Assembly (NCBI GenBank): GCA_009787785.1
Contig: WQSR01000003.1
Location: forward strand, 45,224 to 86,721
Reading direction: 5' to 3'
Length of the DNA stretch: 41,498 nucleotides
Source of the DNA: Defluviitaleaceae bacterium
GTDB taxonomy: Bacteria; Bacillota; Clostridia; Lachnospirales; WQUN01
Positions 16,454 through 25,636 of the stretch are shown here, one piece after another. The notes below the pieces were generated by a model. It saw only the letters and a program-made list of their open reading frames with translations. It did not search any database and was not told the origin of the DNA. A program made the translations under genes and the position numbers. How positions within the stretch are numbered: position 1 is the first letter of the stretch; every line of letters begins with the position of its first letter.

Positions 16454-17787
16454 AAGTCCAGCCTCCTGTACTCGTTTTGTATTTCTTCCAGTAAATCCCC
16501 GTCCAGGCCAAGGGTTTTGCAGATATGCAGTGCGTCCCGGGGGGTTGGCGCATCGTGAGGGGCTTCTATTAAATGATAGTCCATGTAGGCCGCGCCTGGG
16601 GCCGTGAACGAAAGCCCTTTTACTTGATAGTGCGCGAAGCCGGGCTTGGCCACCTGGTTGTAATGGGTGGCCATCAGGCACAGGCATCCGGTTTTGGCCA
16701 GATAATTCGCTACGGCCTTTACGATGGCCTCGCCTTCGGTGGGGTTCGTTCCCCGGGCAAGCTCGTCCAGCGCGATGAGGAGAAATTCCTTTTTCCCCCG
16801 GTGCACAATTTCATGCAAGCGCGCAATCTCCGCACCAAAGCTGGACAGCCCCTGGTTTACATCCTGCATATCCTCGGAAATCAAGCAAATACCGTCAAAG
16901 AGGGGCACTTCCGCGCAATCGGCAAATACAAAAAATCCCAGCCGGCACAGCAGGGTATTCAAAACAACGGATTTGATGGCCACGCTTTTGCCCCCCATGT
17001 TGGCCCCCGTGATGACGGTCACGGCCGTTGACAGGGTCAAAGAAATTTTGGTTAAGGGCTGATGCTTCAAGGCATGGGCCATGTAGGGGTTGGCCAGGCG
17101 GGTATAGGACAGCACCCCGCGGTCGCTGATTTTGGGGCGGTTGGCATTATATTCTGCGGCCAGCTTTGCTTTGGCCAGGGTGAAATCCAGCGCGCCGATA
17201 TGCTCCAGATTGGCCAGAAAAAGCGGGATGTGCGCCTGCAACGCGCCGGACATTTCCCGCAACACCTTCGCCTCTTCCGCGTCCTCGCGCTCCACCAGTG
17301 CGCGGCGTTCTTCGGAATGGGGGTCGCCGGCCTCTGCCCGGAGCTTTTCCTTGCGGATTTGGGAGAGCTCCGGGGACTCCACCACGAAGGCCGCAACGCG
17401 CAAGCCCCTTGGGTCAACGATGGCCAGCGCGTCCTCCATGGGGTGCAATTCTATGCCACTAAAGTTAAATTGCTTGAAAGCTGGGAGTAATTTTTCGTAT
17501 GTAATAAGAAAATGCTTTACTTCGAAGAAATCCACTTGGGTGAGCACAGCCTTGGCAATGGAGCCACGGATATTTTTAAGGGAAGCCAGATGGCCGCGCA
17601 ATTCCTCCAGCTCCCGGGGGTGGGCCATGGCGGTTTGTATGTTGTCAAAGGCTTGCGCCAGCTCCTGGGGGCTGAGAAAGTGCATCGCCTTGATTTTTTC
17701 CGCGCCGTAGGGCGAGGCCGGGGACAGGCGGCCCAGTATAAAATCTAGCCCCATAGCCTTGCGTTGCGGCGCATCAAACCCAAACAT
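16450..17787 (-). CDS. kamC: MutS-like ATPase, probable 5,6-aminomutase reactivase subunit KamC
   Basis: 445 residues from the ATG at 17787 (GGTGA five bases upstream); a GTG at 17796 is possible. The C-terminal half is a MutS-type ATPase: Walker [10 protein letters not shown] and Walker [17 protein letters not shown], with the MutS-like helical core before it. Mismatch-binding and clamp domains are absent, and its place between kamB and kal in the lysine operon points to KamC, which acts with KamB to exchange damaged cobalamin on lysine 5,6-aminomutase using ATP. The role comes from knowledge of lysine-fermenting bacteria; the sequence alone shows only a MutS-family ATPase. Confidence 0.85.
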   Translation of the reverse strand: MFGFDAPQRKAMGLDFILGRLSPASPYGAEKIKAMHFLSPQELAQAFDNIQTAMAHPRELEELRGHLASLKNIRGSIAKAVLTQVDFFEVKHFLITYEKLLPAFKQFNFSGIELHPMEDALAIVDPRGLRVAAFVVESPELSQIRKEKLRAEAGDPHSEERRALVEREDAEEAKVLREMSGALQAHIPLFLANLEHIGALDFTLAKAKLAAEYNANRPKISDRGVLSYTRLANPYMAHALKHQPLTKISLTLSTAVTVITGANMGGKSVAIKSVVLNTLLCRLGFFVFADCAEVPLFDGICLISEDMQDVNQGLSSFGAEIARLHEIVHRGKKEFLLIALDELARGTNPTEGEAIVKAVANYLAKTGCLCLMATHYNQVAKPGFAHYQVKGLSFTAPGAAYMDYHLIEAPHDAPTPRDALHICKTLGLDGDLLEEIQNEYRRLDL

Positions 17788-17802
17788 ACACCTCACCCCG
17801 TC

Positions 17803-18699
17803 TCAACGCCCAACATCGTACACCGGAATTTTAACAGCTTCCTGCATTTTTTTCAAAAATATTTCGGGATTGTACCCCCCGTCATAGGGCGATGTGGGGT
17901 TGACGGTAAGGGCAACCAAATGAATGGGACGCATTACCGCAAGTTTTATATTTTTAGCCGCAAGCCTTTGGCGGACGGGGGCGGATATAAATATTTTCCC
18001 GGCGTCCCGGGCTACTACGGTGGTGCCTTCGGCGATATCGCCGGCCACCGCGTCCGTTACCGCGCCGGAGAGGTGAACACAACTGCCGCTGTCCATATCC
18101 TCTTCATACTTGGGAAGGGTGAGGATATCCACCCAATGGCGGGTTTCCGCGATGGTTTTACGCATATCCGGGCCCACCGCCGCGCCGGTACACAACACGG
18201 CGGCATCGGCGGCAAGGATTTGCGTCTTGCGGTTGATGGCACCGTCCACCAGTATTTTTTCTCCCGGGAGCCGTGAAAGCAGTTCAAGTAATTGTGCATT
18301 AATCGAAGGCCCACCTAACTGTACGTAGCCGTCGGTCAAGGCCCGCACCAGCACCACCCGCCCCAGGGGCGTCCCCATGTCCGTAACCGCCAGCAACTCC
18401 TTGGAGATATCGCAGAAAGGCAACAGCCCCTCCGCCGTGGCAATCACCGTCCCCCTGTAGGCGAAAATCCGGGGCTTCTCCGTGTTCGTCACCACATCCA
18501 CGCCCTCGCCGTCGCGCCCGATTCCGGTAAGGGCGACGCTGATTTTTTCCCGGTGGAAGGCGCGAATCAAATGGTTGAGGGTGGTGGTTTTCCCCGTATT
18601 TTTTGCCATACCCATGACAGCTACACAGCGGTAGGGCGAAATTAATTCGGCAAGCACGGGCACAGCCCCCTCCCCACCCCGAGCCAACGGGATACGCAT
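17803..18699 (-). CDS. kamB: Probable 5,6-aminomutase reactivase subunit KamB
   Basis: 298 residues from the ATG at 18699, two bases after the MATE stop; reading further upstream would only overlap that gene. A P-loop (GMAKNTGKTT, about residues 30-39) is followed by an SIMIBI-like pattern, with GPSINAQLLELL and a later beta-rich half including VDGAINRKTQILAADAAVLCTGA. A protein of this size and type precedes kamC in lysine fermenters and forms the reactivating factor with it. Start has only a weak GAAGAG site, so coupling to the MATE gene is likely. Function by family and context. Confidence 0.82.
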   Translation of the reverse strand: MRIPLARGGEGAVPVLAELISPYRCVAVMGMAKNTGKTTTLNHLIRAFHREKISVALTGIGRDGEGVDVVTNTEKPRIFAYRGTVIATAEGLLPFCDISKELLAVTDMGTPLGRVVLVRALTDGYVQLGGPSINAQLLELLSRLPGEKILVDGAINRKTQILAADAAVLCTGAAVGPDMRKTIAETRHWVDILTLPKYEEDMDSGSCVHLSGAVTDAVAGDIAEGTTVVARDAGKIFISAPVRQRLAAKNIKLAVMRPIHLVALTVNPTSPYDGGYNPEIFLKKMQEAVKIPVYDVGR

Positions 18700-18701
18700 G
18701 A

Positions 18702-20081
18702 TTACTCTTCGGCGTTCTCCTGCGCCACCAGCCCCGACTTGCGCCATTTGCCGATTTTGTAGGCGATGGCCGCCAGCACCGTCAGGGATACCCACCCCAG
18801 CAACAAAGAGTAAATCAAGGCTTCGGGGCGTTGTAGCCAGCGTACGAACAAAAAGGCCGAGGGCACCCGGATAAGGGCGGTGTTAATCATGGCGGCGTAC
18901 ATGGGGGTCATGGCGTCCCCCGCGCCACGGATGGTTCCCCACAGCACAATGTTTATCGAAAAGGCGAGATACCCCACCGCCAGAATACGCAAAAAGCGCA
19001 CGCTCATATCCAGTACTTCCTCGATATCGGTGAACCACCCGGCGATTTGCCGTCCGAATATCAAGAGAATCACCACCAGCACAAAGGCCGTGCCCAAGGC
19101 CAGCAAGGTACATTGCTTTGTACCTTGGGACACGCGCTCGGGCTTGTTCGCGCCCATATTTTGCCCGGCGTATACGGTCATGGCGTTGCCGAAGGAGAAA
19201 TTGGGCATCATGACCAGGCCGTCGATTTTCATTACGATGTTATTGGCGGCAAGCACAAACAGGCCAAAGCCGTTGACCAGGGGCTGTACCATCATCATGG
19301 AAATGGCAAAAACAGCCTGGGAAGCCCCCGTGGGTACGCCCAGCTTTAATACTTGCCGGACCAAATCCCGCTGGGGCACCAGGTAGGCCCATTTTAGGTC
19401 AAATACGTCCTTCATCTGTCGCATCCGGCGCAAGCAAAGGAGCGCGCTCACCGATTGTGCCACCACCGTGCCCACCGCCGCCCCTGCCACCCCCAGGCCC
19501 AGGATATAGATGAAGAGCACATTCAGCGCGATGTTGAGCAACGACGCGAAAATCAAATACACAAGGGGGGAGAAGGCATCGCCCACCCCCCGCAAAATGC
19601 CGGAGAAAATATTAAAATACCCCAACCCCAGCACGCCCCAGAGGATGACGTTTATGTAAATGACGCTGTAATCTATGATTTCCGGCGGCGTATCCAAGGC
19701 GGCTAACAGCCAGCGCGTACCCAGGGGCCCCAGCCCAGCCACGAAGACACCTAGCAGTGTGGTAAGGGTGATGCTCACGCCGATGGTGCGGGAGAGCTCC
19801 TCCCGCTTCTTCGCGCCGAAATACTGGGAGACCATAACCCCCGCCCCCATGGCCACCCCCATCATGAAGACCATAATCAGGAAAAATATGGGCAACACAG
19901 ACGTTACCGCCGCCAACGCCTGCACCCCCACCCAATTCCCCAGCATGATAGCGTCCACCAAGCCATACAACTGCTGAAAAATATTGCCAATCAAAAGAGG
20001 CGTCGTAAAAATAAGCAACTTTTTCCACGGTGCGCCCTCGGTCATATCCACGCCGGACATCATGGCCTTGAATCGTTGCAT
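18702..20081 (-). CDS. MATE family multidrug/cation exporter
   Basis: 459 residues with about twelve membrane helices in two homologous halves. The N-terminus DMTEGAPWKKLLIFTTPLLIGNIFQQLYGLVDAIMLGNWVG is the classic MatE motif, and the second half repeats the pattern around GAPTGASQAVFAISMMM-like sequence. MATE proteins export cationic or polyaromatic compounds using Na or H gradients. It sits inside the lysine operon, 17 bases after the RNA methyltransferase and two bases before kamB, so it is probably co-expressed. Export of a lysine-pathway amine or protection from a toxic intermediate is possible but unsupported. The start (20081) has AGGATGAG upstream. Confidence 0.93.
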   Translation of the reverse strand: MQRFKAMMSGVDMTEGAPWKKLLIFTTPLLIGNIFQQLYGLVDAIMLGNWVGVQALAAVTSVLPIFFLIMVFMMGVAMGAGVMVSQYFGAKKREELSRTIGVSITLTTLLGVFVAGLGPLGTRWLLAALDTPPEIIDYSVIYINVILWGVLGLGYFNIFSGILRGVGDAFSPLVYLIFASLLNIALNVLFIYILGLGVAGAAVGTVVAQSVSALLCLRRMRQMKDVFDLKWAYLVPQRDLVRQVLKLGVPTGASQAVFAISMMMVQPLVNGFGLFVLAANNIVMKIDGLVMMPNFSFGNAMTVYAGQNMGANKPERVSQGTKQCTLLALGTAFVLVVILLIFGRQIAGWFTDIEEVLDMSVRFLRILAVGYLAFSINIVLWGTIRGAGDAMTPMYAAMINTALIRVPSAFLFVRWLQRPEALIYSLLLGWVSLTVLAAIAYKIGKWRKSGLVAQENAEE

Positions 20082-20098
20082 GGCTAACTCATCCTGTC

Positions 20099-21232
20099 TT
20101 AAAAATATTGGTAATAATCCACCTTTATCATGCCGTTGAACAGCTTACGCTTTGCGCGGGCTTTCTTTTTATAGGCGGCTTCGAAGAACTCGTCGGGGGT
20201 GATGACATATACATGCCAGGGGGTCGGGTTGAAGATTTTCCCCAGCTCGGCGTACAGGCGTTCCACTTCCTTGGTCCGGCCCAGCCTTTCGCCATAGGGA
20301 GGGTTGACGATGGCGATACCCCTTTCGGCGGGGAGATGGGTCTGCGCCACCACACGGTTTTCGAATACGATACAATCGTCCACCCCGGCCAGCTCGGCGT
20401 TGGCCTTGGCCAGCACGATGGCCGCCGGGTCGGCGTCCGCGCCGAAAATCGGGGGCATGGCCTCGGTACGTATGGCGGCGTAAGCGGCGGCGCGGGCTTC
20501 TTTCCATGCGGCGCGCCGGATTTGCGGCCACTCCTCGCAAGCGAATTTGCGGCCCAGCCCCGGCGCGATATTACGCGCCATCAACGCCGCCTCGATGGGC
20601 AAAGTACCCGACCCGCAACAGGGGTCCAGAAAATTTTCCTTGCCATTGTAGCGTGCCAGGGCGATGAGTGCCGCTGCCATGGTTTCCTTCAGGGGGGCTT
20701 CGTTGGCTTTGGCGCGGTAGCCGCGCTTGTGCAGACCCTGCCCTGCGCCGGTGGTATCAATGGTCAGCGTGGCAACATTTTTAAGCAAAGATACTTGAAT
20801 GGTATATTCCGCGCCGGTTTCGGCAAACCAGGATTGCTTGTATTTCGCCTTTAATTTCTCCACCACAGCCTTTTTCACAATGGACTGCACATCCGGCACG
20901 CTAAATAGCCCCGACTTCACCGACTTTCCCGTTACGGTGAATTTCCCGTCGGGGGGAATCCAATCGCCCCAAGGCAGTGCCCTCGTCCCCTCAAAAAGCA
21001 TATCAAAGCTCGTCGCTTCAAAGGCACTTAGCCTGAGCAACACCCTGTCCGCGCTACGCAACCACAAATTGGCCCGGACCACAGCCGACTCAAGCAATTC
21101 TCCTTTAGCCGGAGAAAAGTCTACCCGGTTGTCCACGCAAGTAACCCCGGTAAAGCCCAGTGCCACCGCTTCCCGCTTTACCACCGCCTCCAACCCGAAG
21201 GCCGCCGTCGCCACAAGCTTCACTTCGCCCAT
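20099..21232 (-). CDS. THUMP-domain class I RNA methyltransferase (YpsC/RlmL-like)
   Basis: 377 residues from the ATG at 21232, chosen for GGAAGTGG just upstream; a TTG eight codons earlier is less likely. N-terminal half: ferredoxin-like plus THUMP RNA-binding domain (VKLVATAAFGLEAVVKREA, about 3-21; WIPPDGKFTVTGKSVKSGLF around 95). C-terminal half: Rossmann methyltransferase with FLDPCCGSGTLPIEAALMA for S-adenosylmethionine and the target-base motif NPPYGERLG. In E. coli the matching part of RlmL methylates G2445 of 23S rRNA at N2; Firmicutes carry it as the stand-alone YpsC-type protein. It is the first gene of the run that continues into the lysine operon. Confidence 0.9.
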   Translation of the reverse strand: MGEVKLVATAAFGLEAVVKREAVALGFTGVTCVDNRVDFSPAKGELLESAVVRANLWLRSADRVLLRLSAFEATSFDMLFEGTRALPWGDWIPPDGKFTVTGKSVKSGLFSVPDVQSIVKKAVVEKLKAKYKQSWFAETGAEYTIQVSLLKNVATLTIDTTGAGQGLHKRGYRAKANEAPLKETMAAALIALARYNGKENFLDPCCGSGTLPIEAALMARNIAPGLGRKFACEEWPQIRRAAWKEARAAAYAAIRTEAMPPIFGADADPAAIVLAKANAELAGVDDCIVFENRVVAQTHLPAERGIAIVNPPYGERLGRTKEVERLYAELGKIFNPTPWHVYVITPDEFFEAAYKKKARAKRKLFNGMIKVDYYQYF

Positions 21233-21373
21233 TTTCCACTTCCCATAACCGCACAAAGTCGCGCAACTATATCATATCTTCTTCACACAAACCACATACA
21301 CTGCGTGAATATGTTCGTAAGTATTACCACCACCCCTTCCCACGGGGAGGCAGGGAAATGCGTATGAGGGGTA

Positions 21374-21382
21374 TGCTACAAT
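21374..21382 (+). promoter_or_regulatory. Extended -10 promoter of the MFS gene
   Basis: TGCTACAAT: TACAAT at 21377-21382 with a TGn extension, 31 bases before the ATG. No convincing -35 box. Confidence 0.45.
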
Positions 21383-21413
21383 ACAATGATTATGAATACA
21401 TAGGAGGCTAGGA

Positions 21414-22685
21414 ATGGGAGCATTGTTAAAAACCAGCGGGCAGTTTCGGATATTTTTGGTGTATCAGATTTTTTCCACGCTGGGCAATGGTATTTTTTCG
21501 ATATTTATGTTGCTCAGCGTGCATTTACTTTACAGAAACGCGCTATACACGGGCATCGCGGGGTTTTTAATGAGTGCGCCGCGCATTTTTTCCTTTATGG
21601 TGGGGCCGGTGGTAGACCGGAGTAAAAAAGTAACTATCATGCGGCTGACAACTTTGTTGGAATTTGGGGTGCTGGCACTGTTGGCTTTTACGCCCTTGTT
21701 GGAAAGTATCGGTGTACTCTTTATGTTCGCGACCATTACTGTCTTTTCCTTTGCGGCGATGTTCGAGTCGCCGGCGGGCAGGGCATTGTTGCCGCACATC
21801 GTCAAGGAAGAGGAGATTTTAACCGCCAACTCACTCATTAATATCGCCGCCACGACAGCGGGCATCCTGTTGGCGATTTTGATTTTTGTAATCTTGGGCC
21901 AGGGGGATAACTTTCAGCTGATTCTCGGGCTGAGTACGGGCTTTTTGGCGGGGGCGTTCCTGTTTTCTTTGTTTTTGCGCGACCCGAAGCATAAGGCCGA
22001 ACCCGGCGGCAAAGCAACGCACAGTTACCTGGCCGACCTCATGGCGGGCATGAAATTCCTCCGTGGGAACGTACTCTTGTTTTTTTTAATCGCCAGTGTC
22101 ACCCTTGTATTCATTGGTCAGATTGCCTATGTAAACCGGCCCGCCTTCATTGAGTATCACGCGGGCGCGCAGGGGTATATCCTCTTTGTCTTTATAACCA
22201 TGCTGGGCGGCCTCATCGCTTCATTTATAGTACAGCCCCTGGGTAAAAAATGCAGGGTGGGCCCACTGTTGCTCATGTTCTCTGTGTTGGCGGGTGGCTT
22301 GCGCATTCTTTTTGTGCTGGTGATACCCGAATCCTTTTTCGCGGCACTGGGGATAACGGTGATAATCGCGACGATTTTAAACGCGGCAGGCATCGTGGAG
22401 GGCACGCTGGAACAAAAAATCCCACCGAAGGACATGGTGGGACGGGTGGACACGATGAGCACAACTTTCTTTGCCATATCCGTCGCGCTGGGGGCACTGA
22501 CCGGGGGGTTCATCGGGCGCGTGGTGCCGGACATCGCGTATATTTTCATAACCCAAGGCGTGATTGTACTCTTGTCGGGCGTATATTACATCCTCGTCCC
22601 CGCCATACGCAAGCTGCCGAAGTTTAGCGACATCGCCCGGGAGGGGGAGGATTCAGACGAAGCTACGGCGTCACAAAGCCAGTGA
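21414..22685 (+). CDS. MFS transporter
   Basis: 423 residues with about twelve hydrophobic segments; start with AGGAGG at six bases. Between helices 2 and 3 lies the MFS loop motif in degenerate form (GPVVDRSKKVTIMR), and the long cytosolic loop (RDPKHKAEPGGKATHSYLADLMAGMKFLRGN) separates the two halves. Pattern and length match the drug-exporter-like MFS proteins common in Firmicutes. The substrate is unknown. The C-terminal tail is acidic (DIAREGEDSDEATA). It is divergent from the RNA methyltransferase and converges with the PPOX-fold gene, leaving only 12 bases between stops. Confidence 0.9.
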   Translation: MGALLKTSGQFRIFLVYQIFSTLGNGIFSIFMLLSVHLLYRNALYTGIAGFLMSAPRIFSFMVGPVVDRSKKVTIMRLTTLLEFGVLALLAFTPLLESIGVLFMFATITVFSFAAMFESPAGRALLPHIVKEEEILTANSLINIAATTAGILLAILIFVILGQGDNFQLILGLSTGFLAGAFLFSLFLRDPKHKAEPGGKATHSYLADLMAGMKFLRGNVLLFFLIASVTLVFIGQIAYVNRPAFIEYHAGAQGYILFVFITMLGGLIASFIVQPLGKKCRVGPLLLMFSVLAGGLRILFVLVIPESFFAALGITVIIATILNAAGIVEGTLEQKIPPKDMVGRVDTMSTTFFAISVALGALTGGFIGRVVPDIAYIFITQGVIVLLSGVYYILVPAIRKLPKFSDIAREGEDSDEATASQSQ

Positions 22686-22697
22686 CCTGATTCGGCT

Positions 22698-23138
22698 TTA
22701 TATTGTGCCTTCCGCTTCTTCCCCAGTCTCGGTAAAGAGTATTTTGTACCGCTTGGTGGTAAACTTAAACACGCAATAGCTGGGGTCATCCGCGCCGGTG
22801 AAGTGGTGCGATAAACCGTCATACCACATTTCGGCTTTCACTTCCGGCGTTGTGATAATTTCCACTTCGCCGACCAGGTTAATACAATACTCCACCGTGG
22901 CGAAGCAAACGCTGGCACGCTTGCATTTTGCTATTCGCTTCGCGCCGTTTGCGTTAATGTTTGTACAAAATGTCATCCAGTTAATTCCGTCACTTTTTGA
23001 CGGCGATAAAACAGATGCCGTGGGGAAGCCCTCCAAATCAATCAGTGAAAGGACGCTAATCCCCCCGGTGTATTTGCCGTCCTCGACGGTGTTACGCGTT
23101 ACAACCTTGCCAGCCTTGGCAATAATTTCTTGGCTCAT
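22698..23138 (-). CDS. Pyridoxamine 5'-phosphate oxidase-fold flavoprotein
   Basis: 146 residues, start with GGAGG ten bases upstream. Split beta-barrel of the PNPOx-like superfamily: VLSLIDLEGFPTASVLSPSKSDGINWMTFCTNINANGAKRIAKCKRASVCFA covers the flavin-binding strands, followed by LVGEVEIITTPEVKAEMW. It belongs to the group of short general-stress-like FMN or F420-binding proteins rather than true PdxH. Substrate unknown; likely a cytosolic reductase. Single gene: a terminator hairpin lies upstream at 23193-23218. Confidence 0.85.
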   Translation of the reverse strand: MSQEIIAKAGKVVTRNTVEDGKYTGGISVLSLIDLEGFPTASVLSPSKSDGINWMTFCTNINANGAKRIAKCKRASVCFATVEYCINLVGEVEIITTPEVKAEMWYDGLSHHFTGADDPSYCVFKFTTKRYKILFTETGEEAEGTI

Positions 23139-23192
23139 TTTGCAACAACCTCCTATTTTTGTGAAGATGAAACCGTGGGAACCAAAACTACT

Positions 23193-23218
23193 AAAAAAGC
23201 CGCAAACGCGGCTTTTTT
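23193..23218. terminator. Terminator after the ferredoxin gene (minus reading)
   Basis: An 11-bp perfect stem (AAAAAAGCCGC with GCGGCTTTTTT) and a four-base loop. On the minus strand it ends the tmcAL-ferredoxin unit. The bases just before it (ACCAAAACTACT, 23181-23192) match a motif shared with three other terminators of this window. Confidence 0.85.
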
Positions 23219-23249
23219 ACGCATGTTCAACGTGCATTAAGTACACAAG

Positions 23250-23417
23250 CTATGCCGGCACGCAAGCGTCAACCGGGCAAATGACCGCACAGGCGTTACA
23301 GTCAATGCACACATCGGCGTCGATTACATACACATCGCCCTCGCTGATGCAGGAAACGGGACATTCGCTGACGCACGCGCCACAGGCGATACACGCGTCG
23401 GTAATTTTATAGGCCAT
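23250..23417 (-). CDS. 2[4Fe-4S] ferredoxin
   Basis: A 55-residue frame from the ATG at 23417 with AGGAGGT seven to eight bases upstream. Two classical cluster motifs are complete: C9-IA-C12-GA-C15-VSE-C19-P and C37-ID-C40-NA-C43-AVI-C47-P. This is the short clostridial ferredoxin that carries two electrons at low potential for fermentative redox enzymes, such as pyruvate:ferredoxin oxidoreductase or electron-bifurcating butyryl-CoA dehydrogenase. Its ribosome binding site and first codons lie inside the 3' end of tmcAL (11-base overlap), so translation is probably coupled. Confidence 0.96.
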   Translation of the reverse strand: MAYKITDACIACGACVSECPVSCISEGDVYVIDADVCIDCNACAVICPVDACVPA

Positions 23418-24639
23418 CTTTGCTACCTCCTATTATGATAATGTTGTGTCGCTTTTTCGAGTATATATCATGGGCAGTGGGCTTGCAACCCACTTTATAT
23501 GCCAAAGGGTAAATATCCTCCGATTCCCATTCCTTCTCCAGCATTTTCGCCGCCGCGCCGCCTTGGGAAAGGAAGGCGCGAACCGCCTCGCCATGGGTCA
23601 GCACGGGAAGGCGCGCCCGGCGCGTAAGTTGGCCAAGCAAAGCCGCCGATTCCCTGCGAAAGCCCAGCACACGGATATATCCCGGCCCCCCCGCCGCCTC
23701 GTATTCGCACATATCCGACGGAGAAATCCCCAAAATGAGCTTCATCGCCTCCCGTTGCAGGCGGGTGAGGGTATACCGCTTTGTCTTCACGGCGGCCAAA
23801 ATATCGGTAAGGCATGTATGCTCCCGGGCGAACCGGCGGAAGCGGTGATGCAAGCCTTCGTTTAACACAGGCGCGTCATTTCTGGCAATAAGATAGCGGA
23901 ACATAGGGCTGAAATCATCCAGCCGCGCCATCTCTCCCCGGGCCTCACGCAAAATCCGGCAAGCAAAATCGGGCATTTCTTCCCCTTGCGCACTATTAAC
24001 CACGCCCCCATTTGTGTGAATACCCTTGCGAATGGCCGTGGCACTGGGCCCCCCGGCCCTCCGGTGGGTGGTATACGCCTCCATGGGCCAGCCCAGCAAC
24101 GCCAATGCCTTGCAGTATTCCATGGCCAGCCCATTATTCGGCAGGGTGGTCAATGCCCGGGTTGCCGAGGCCATCGCCGCTGTCAAGGCCGCCCCCCGCG
24201 CCGCCGCGAAGCTTCTCCCCGCATCCAATGCCTCACGCAACGCTTCTTTATATATAGGCGGCTCCTCGGACAGCACAGCACCCCCCGCCTTCAGCGCGTC
24301 GATATCACCCGCTTCACTTCCGAAGCACAGGCAATCCACTATGCCCGCCGCCGCCAGCAAACCCACCGCCCCCCGGGCAAAATAATCCGCACCGCCAATG
24401 ACATAGGGCAGGGGCAGCTCAATGACCATATCCACCCCGGCAAGCAAAGCCATTTTCGTGCGCCGCCATTTGTCGCACACAGCCGGCTCACCCCGCTGGA
24501 CGAAATTACCACTCATGACGGCAATCATTTTTTCGCACCCCGTAATGCGCCGTGTTTCTTGAATATGCGCTATGTGGCCGTTATGCAACGGGTTACATTC
24601 GACGATAATTCCAGCCACTTTTAATATTTTTTTCAGCAA
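23407..24639 (-). CDS. tmcAL: tRNA(Met) cytidine acetate ligase
   Basis: 410 residues from a TTG at 24639; a GTG seven codons later (just before AGIIVECNP) is an alternative, and no good ribosome binding site decides between them. The N-terminus IIVECNPLHNGHIAHI carries the HxGH nucleotidyltransferase motif, followed by MSGNFVQRGEPAVCDKWRR, diagnostic of the family (formerly DUF795, YlbM). The enzyme activates acetate with ATP and forms N4-acetylcytidine at the wobble position of elongator tRNA(Met). It overlaps the ferredoxin gene by 11 bases. Confidence 0.93.
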   Translation of the reverse strand: MLKKILKVAGIIVECNPLHNGHIAHIQETRRITGCEKMIAVMSGNFVQRGEPAVCDKWRRTKMALLAGVDMVIELPLPYVIGGADYFARGAVGLLAAAGIVDCLCFGSEAGDIDALKAGGAVLSEEPPIYKEALREALDAGRSFAAARGAALTAAMASATRALTTLPNNGLAMEYCKALALLGWPMEAYTTHRRAGGPSATAIRKGIHTNGGVVNSAQGEEMPDFACRILREARGEMARLDDFSPMFRYLIARNDAPVLNEGLHHRFRRFAREHTCLTDILAAVKTKRYTLTRLQREAMKLILGISPSDMCEYEAAGGPGYIRVLGFRRESAALLGQLTRRARLPVLTHGEAVRAFLSQGGAAAKMLEKEWESEDIYPLAYKVGCKPTAHDIYSKKRHNIIIIGGSKDGL

Positions 24640-24707
24640 TTTTCGCCAAGCCCTTTCCTTTTGCTTTTATAGGTGGTATCATACAGGAAAAATTGTCGGG
24701 TGAGGAT

Positions 24708-25526
24708 ATGCCGGAACTGTCAACTGCTGAATTTAACCGCATTAGGGACTTTATCAAAGCCAACTACGGCATCTCGTTGAGTGACGAGAAGAAGACGCTG
24801 GTCTATTCCCGTCTGCGCACTACCTTGATGGACCAGGGTTTTGCCAGCTTCTCTGACTATTTTGACCACCTGATACGGGATAAAAGCGGCGAATCCATCG
24901 TCCGGTTTGTGGATAAAATTACCACCAACCACACATTTTTCATGCGCGAGGCAGACCACTTCGACTACCTGCGCGACACCGTGCTCCCCTATATCTCGGA
25001 AAAATATAAAAACCAAAGGGATTTTCGCCTGTGGTGCTGTGCCAGCTCCTCGGGGGAAGAGCCCGTCACCTTGCAAATGCTGGCCCAAGACCACTTCAAG
25101 AAAACCGGCGACAAATGGGACACCCAGATATTGGCAACCGATATTTCCACCAATGTACTGGACAAAGCCGTGTACGGGCGGTACGCTACCGAGGGGGTAC
25201 AGTCCCTGCCCAAGCAATGGCAGCTCGACTATTTTAAAAAAGTGGACCACCAATTTAGCGAAACACAATCCATCATCCGTCAAAATATTATTTACCGGAA
25301 GTTCAACCTGATGGAGACCATCCCCTTTTCCAGAAAAATGCAAGTCATATTTTGCCGGAACGTGATGATATACTTCGATGCCGGCGTGCGGGAATCTGTG
25401 GTAAAAAAATTGTACGACGCCACCGAGCCGGGGGGCTATTTGTTCATAGGCCACTCGGAATCGCTCAACAACACGAACTCTGCGTACAAATACATAAAGC
25501 CCGCCATATACCGCAAGGAAGAGTAA
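24708..25526 (+). CDS. cheR: Chemotaxis protein methyltransferase CheR
   Basis: 272 residues from the ATG at 24708 with GGGTGAGG upstream; a TTG at 24693 would add five residues. An all-helical N-domain (about 1-70) precedes the S-adenosylmethionine fold. Motifs: TTNHTFFMREADHF, then CCASSSGEEPVTLQML (usual form GEEPYSL, here Val for Tyr), ATDIS, and FCRNVMIYFD. CheR methylates glutamates on chemoreceptors to adapt the signal. It heads the cheR-cheA-cheW group. An extended -10 (TGGTATCAT, 24674-24682) might serve as promoter, which would favour the ATG start. Confidence 0.94.
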   Translation: MPELSTAEFNRIRDFIKANYGISLSDEKKTLVYSRLRTTLMDQGFASFSDYFDHLIRDKSGESIVRFVDKITTNHTFFMREADHFDYLRDTVLPYISEKYKNQRDFRLWCCASSSGEEPVTLQMLAQDHFKKTGDKWDTQILATDISTNVLDKAVYGRYATEGVQSLPKQWQLDYFKKVDHQFSETQSIIRQNIIYRKFNLMETIPFSRKMQVIFCRNVMIYFDAGVRESVVKKLYDATEPGGYLFIGHSESLNNTNSAYKYIKPAIYRKEE

Positions 25527-25636
25527 TTTGGCGTGCGCGCAAAACATGCACTTGTTTTTATTGTCGTTATGTAGTTTAATATAGGCGAACATAAGTGGGG
25601 GCAAACCCCGCGCAGACGAGAGAGGGTGACGTGCCG

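Noticed and set aside
16450..17787. DNA mismatch repair MutS
   Set aside because: Only the ATPase and core helices are present, no mismatch-binding domain, and it is embedded between kamB and kal, which fits KamC.
25578..25636. Cyclic di-GMP riboswitch upstream of cheA
   Set aside because: GGGGCAAACCCC resembles a fragment of the GEMM consensus, but the second helix and the GNRA tetraloop are missing.
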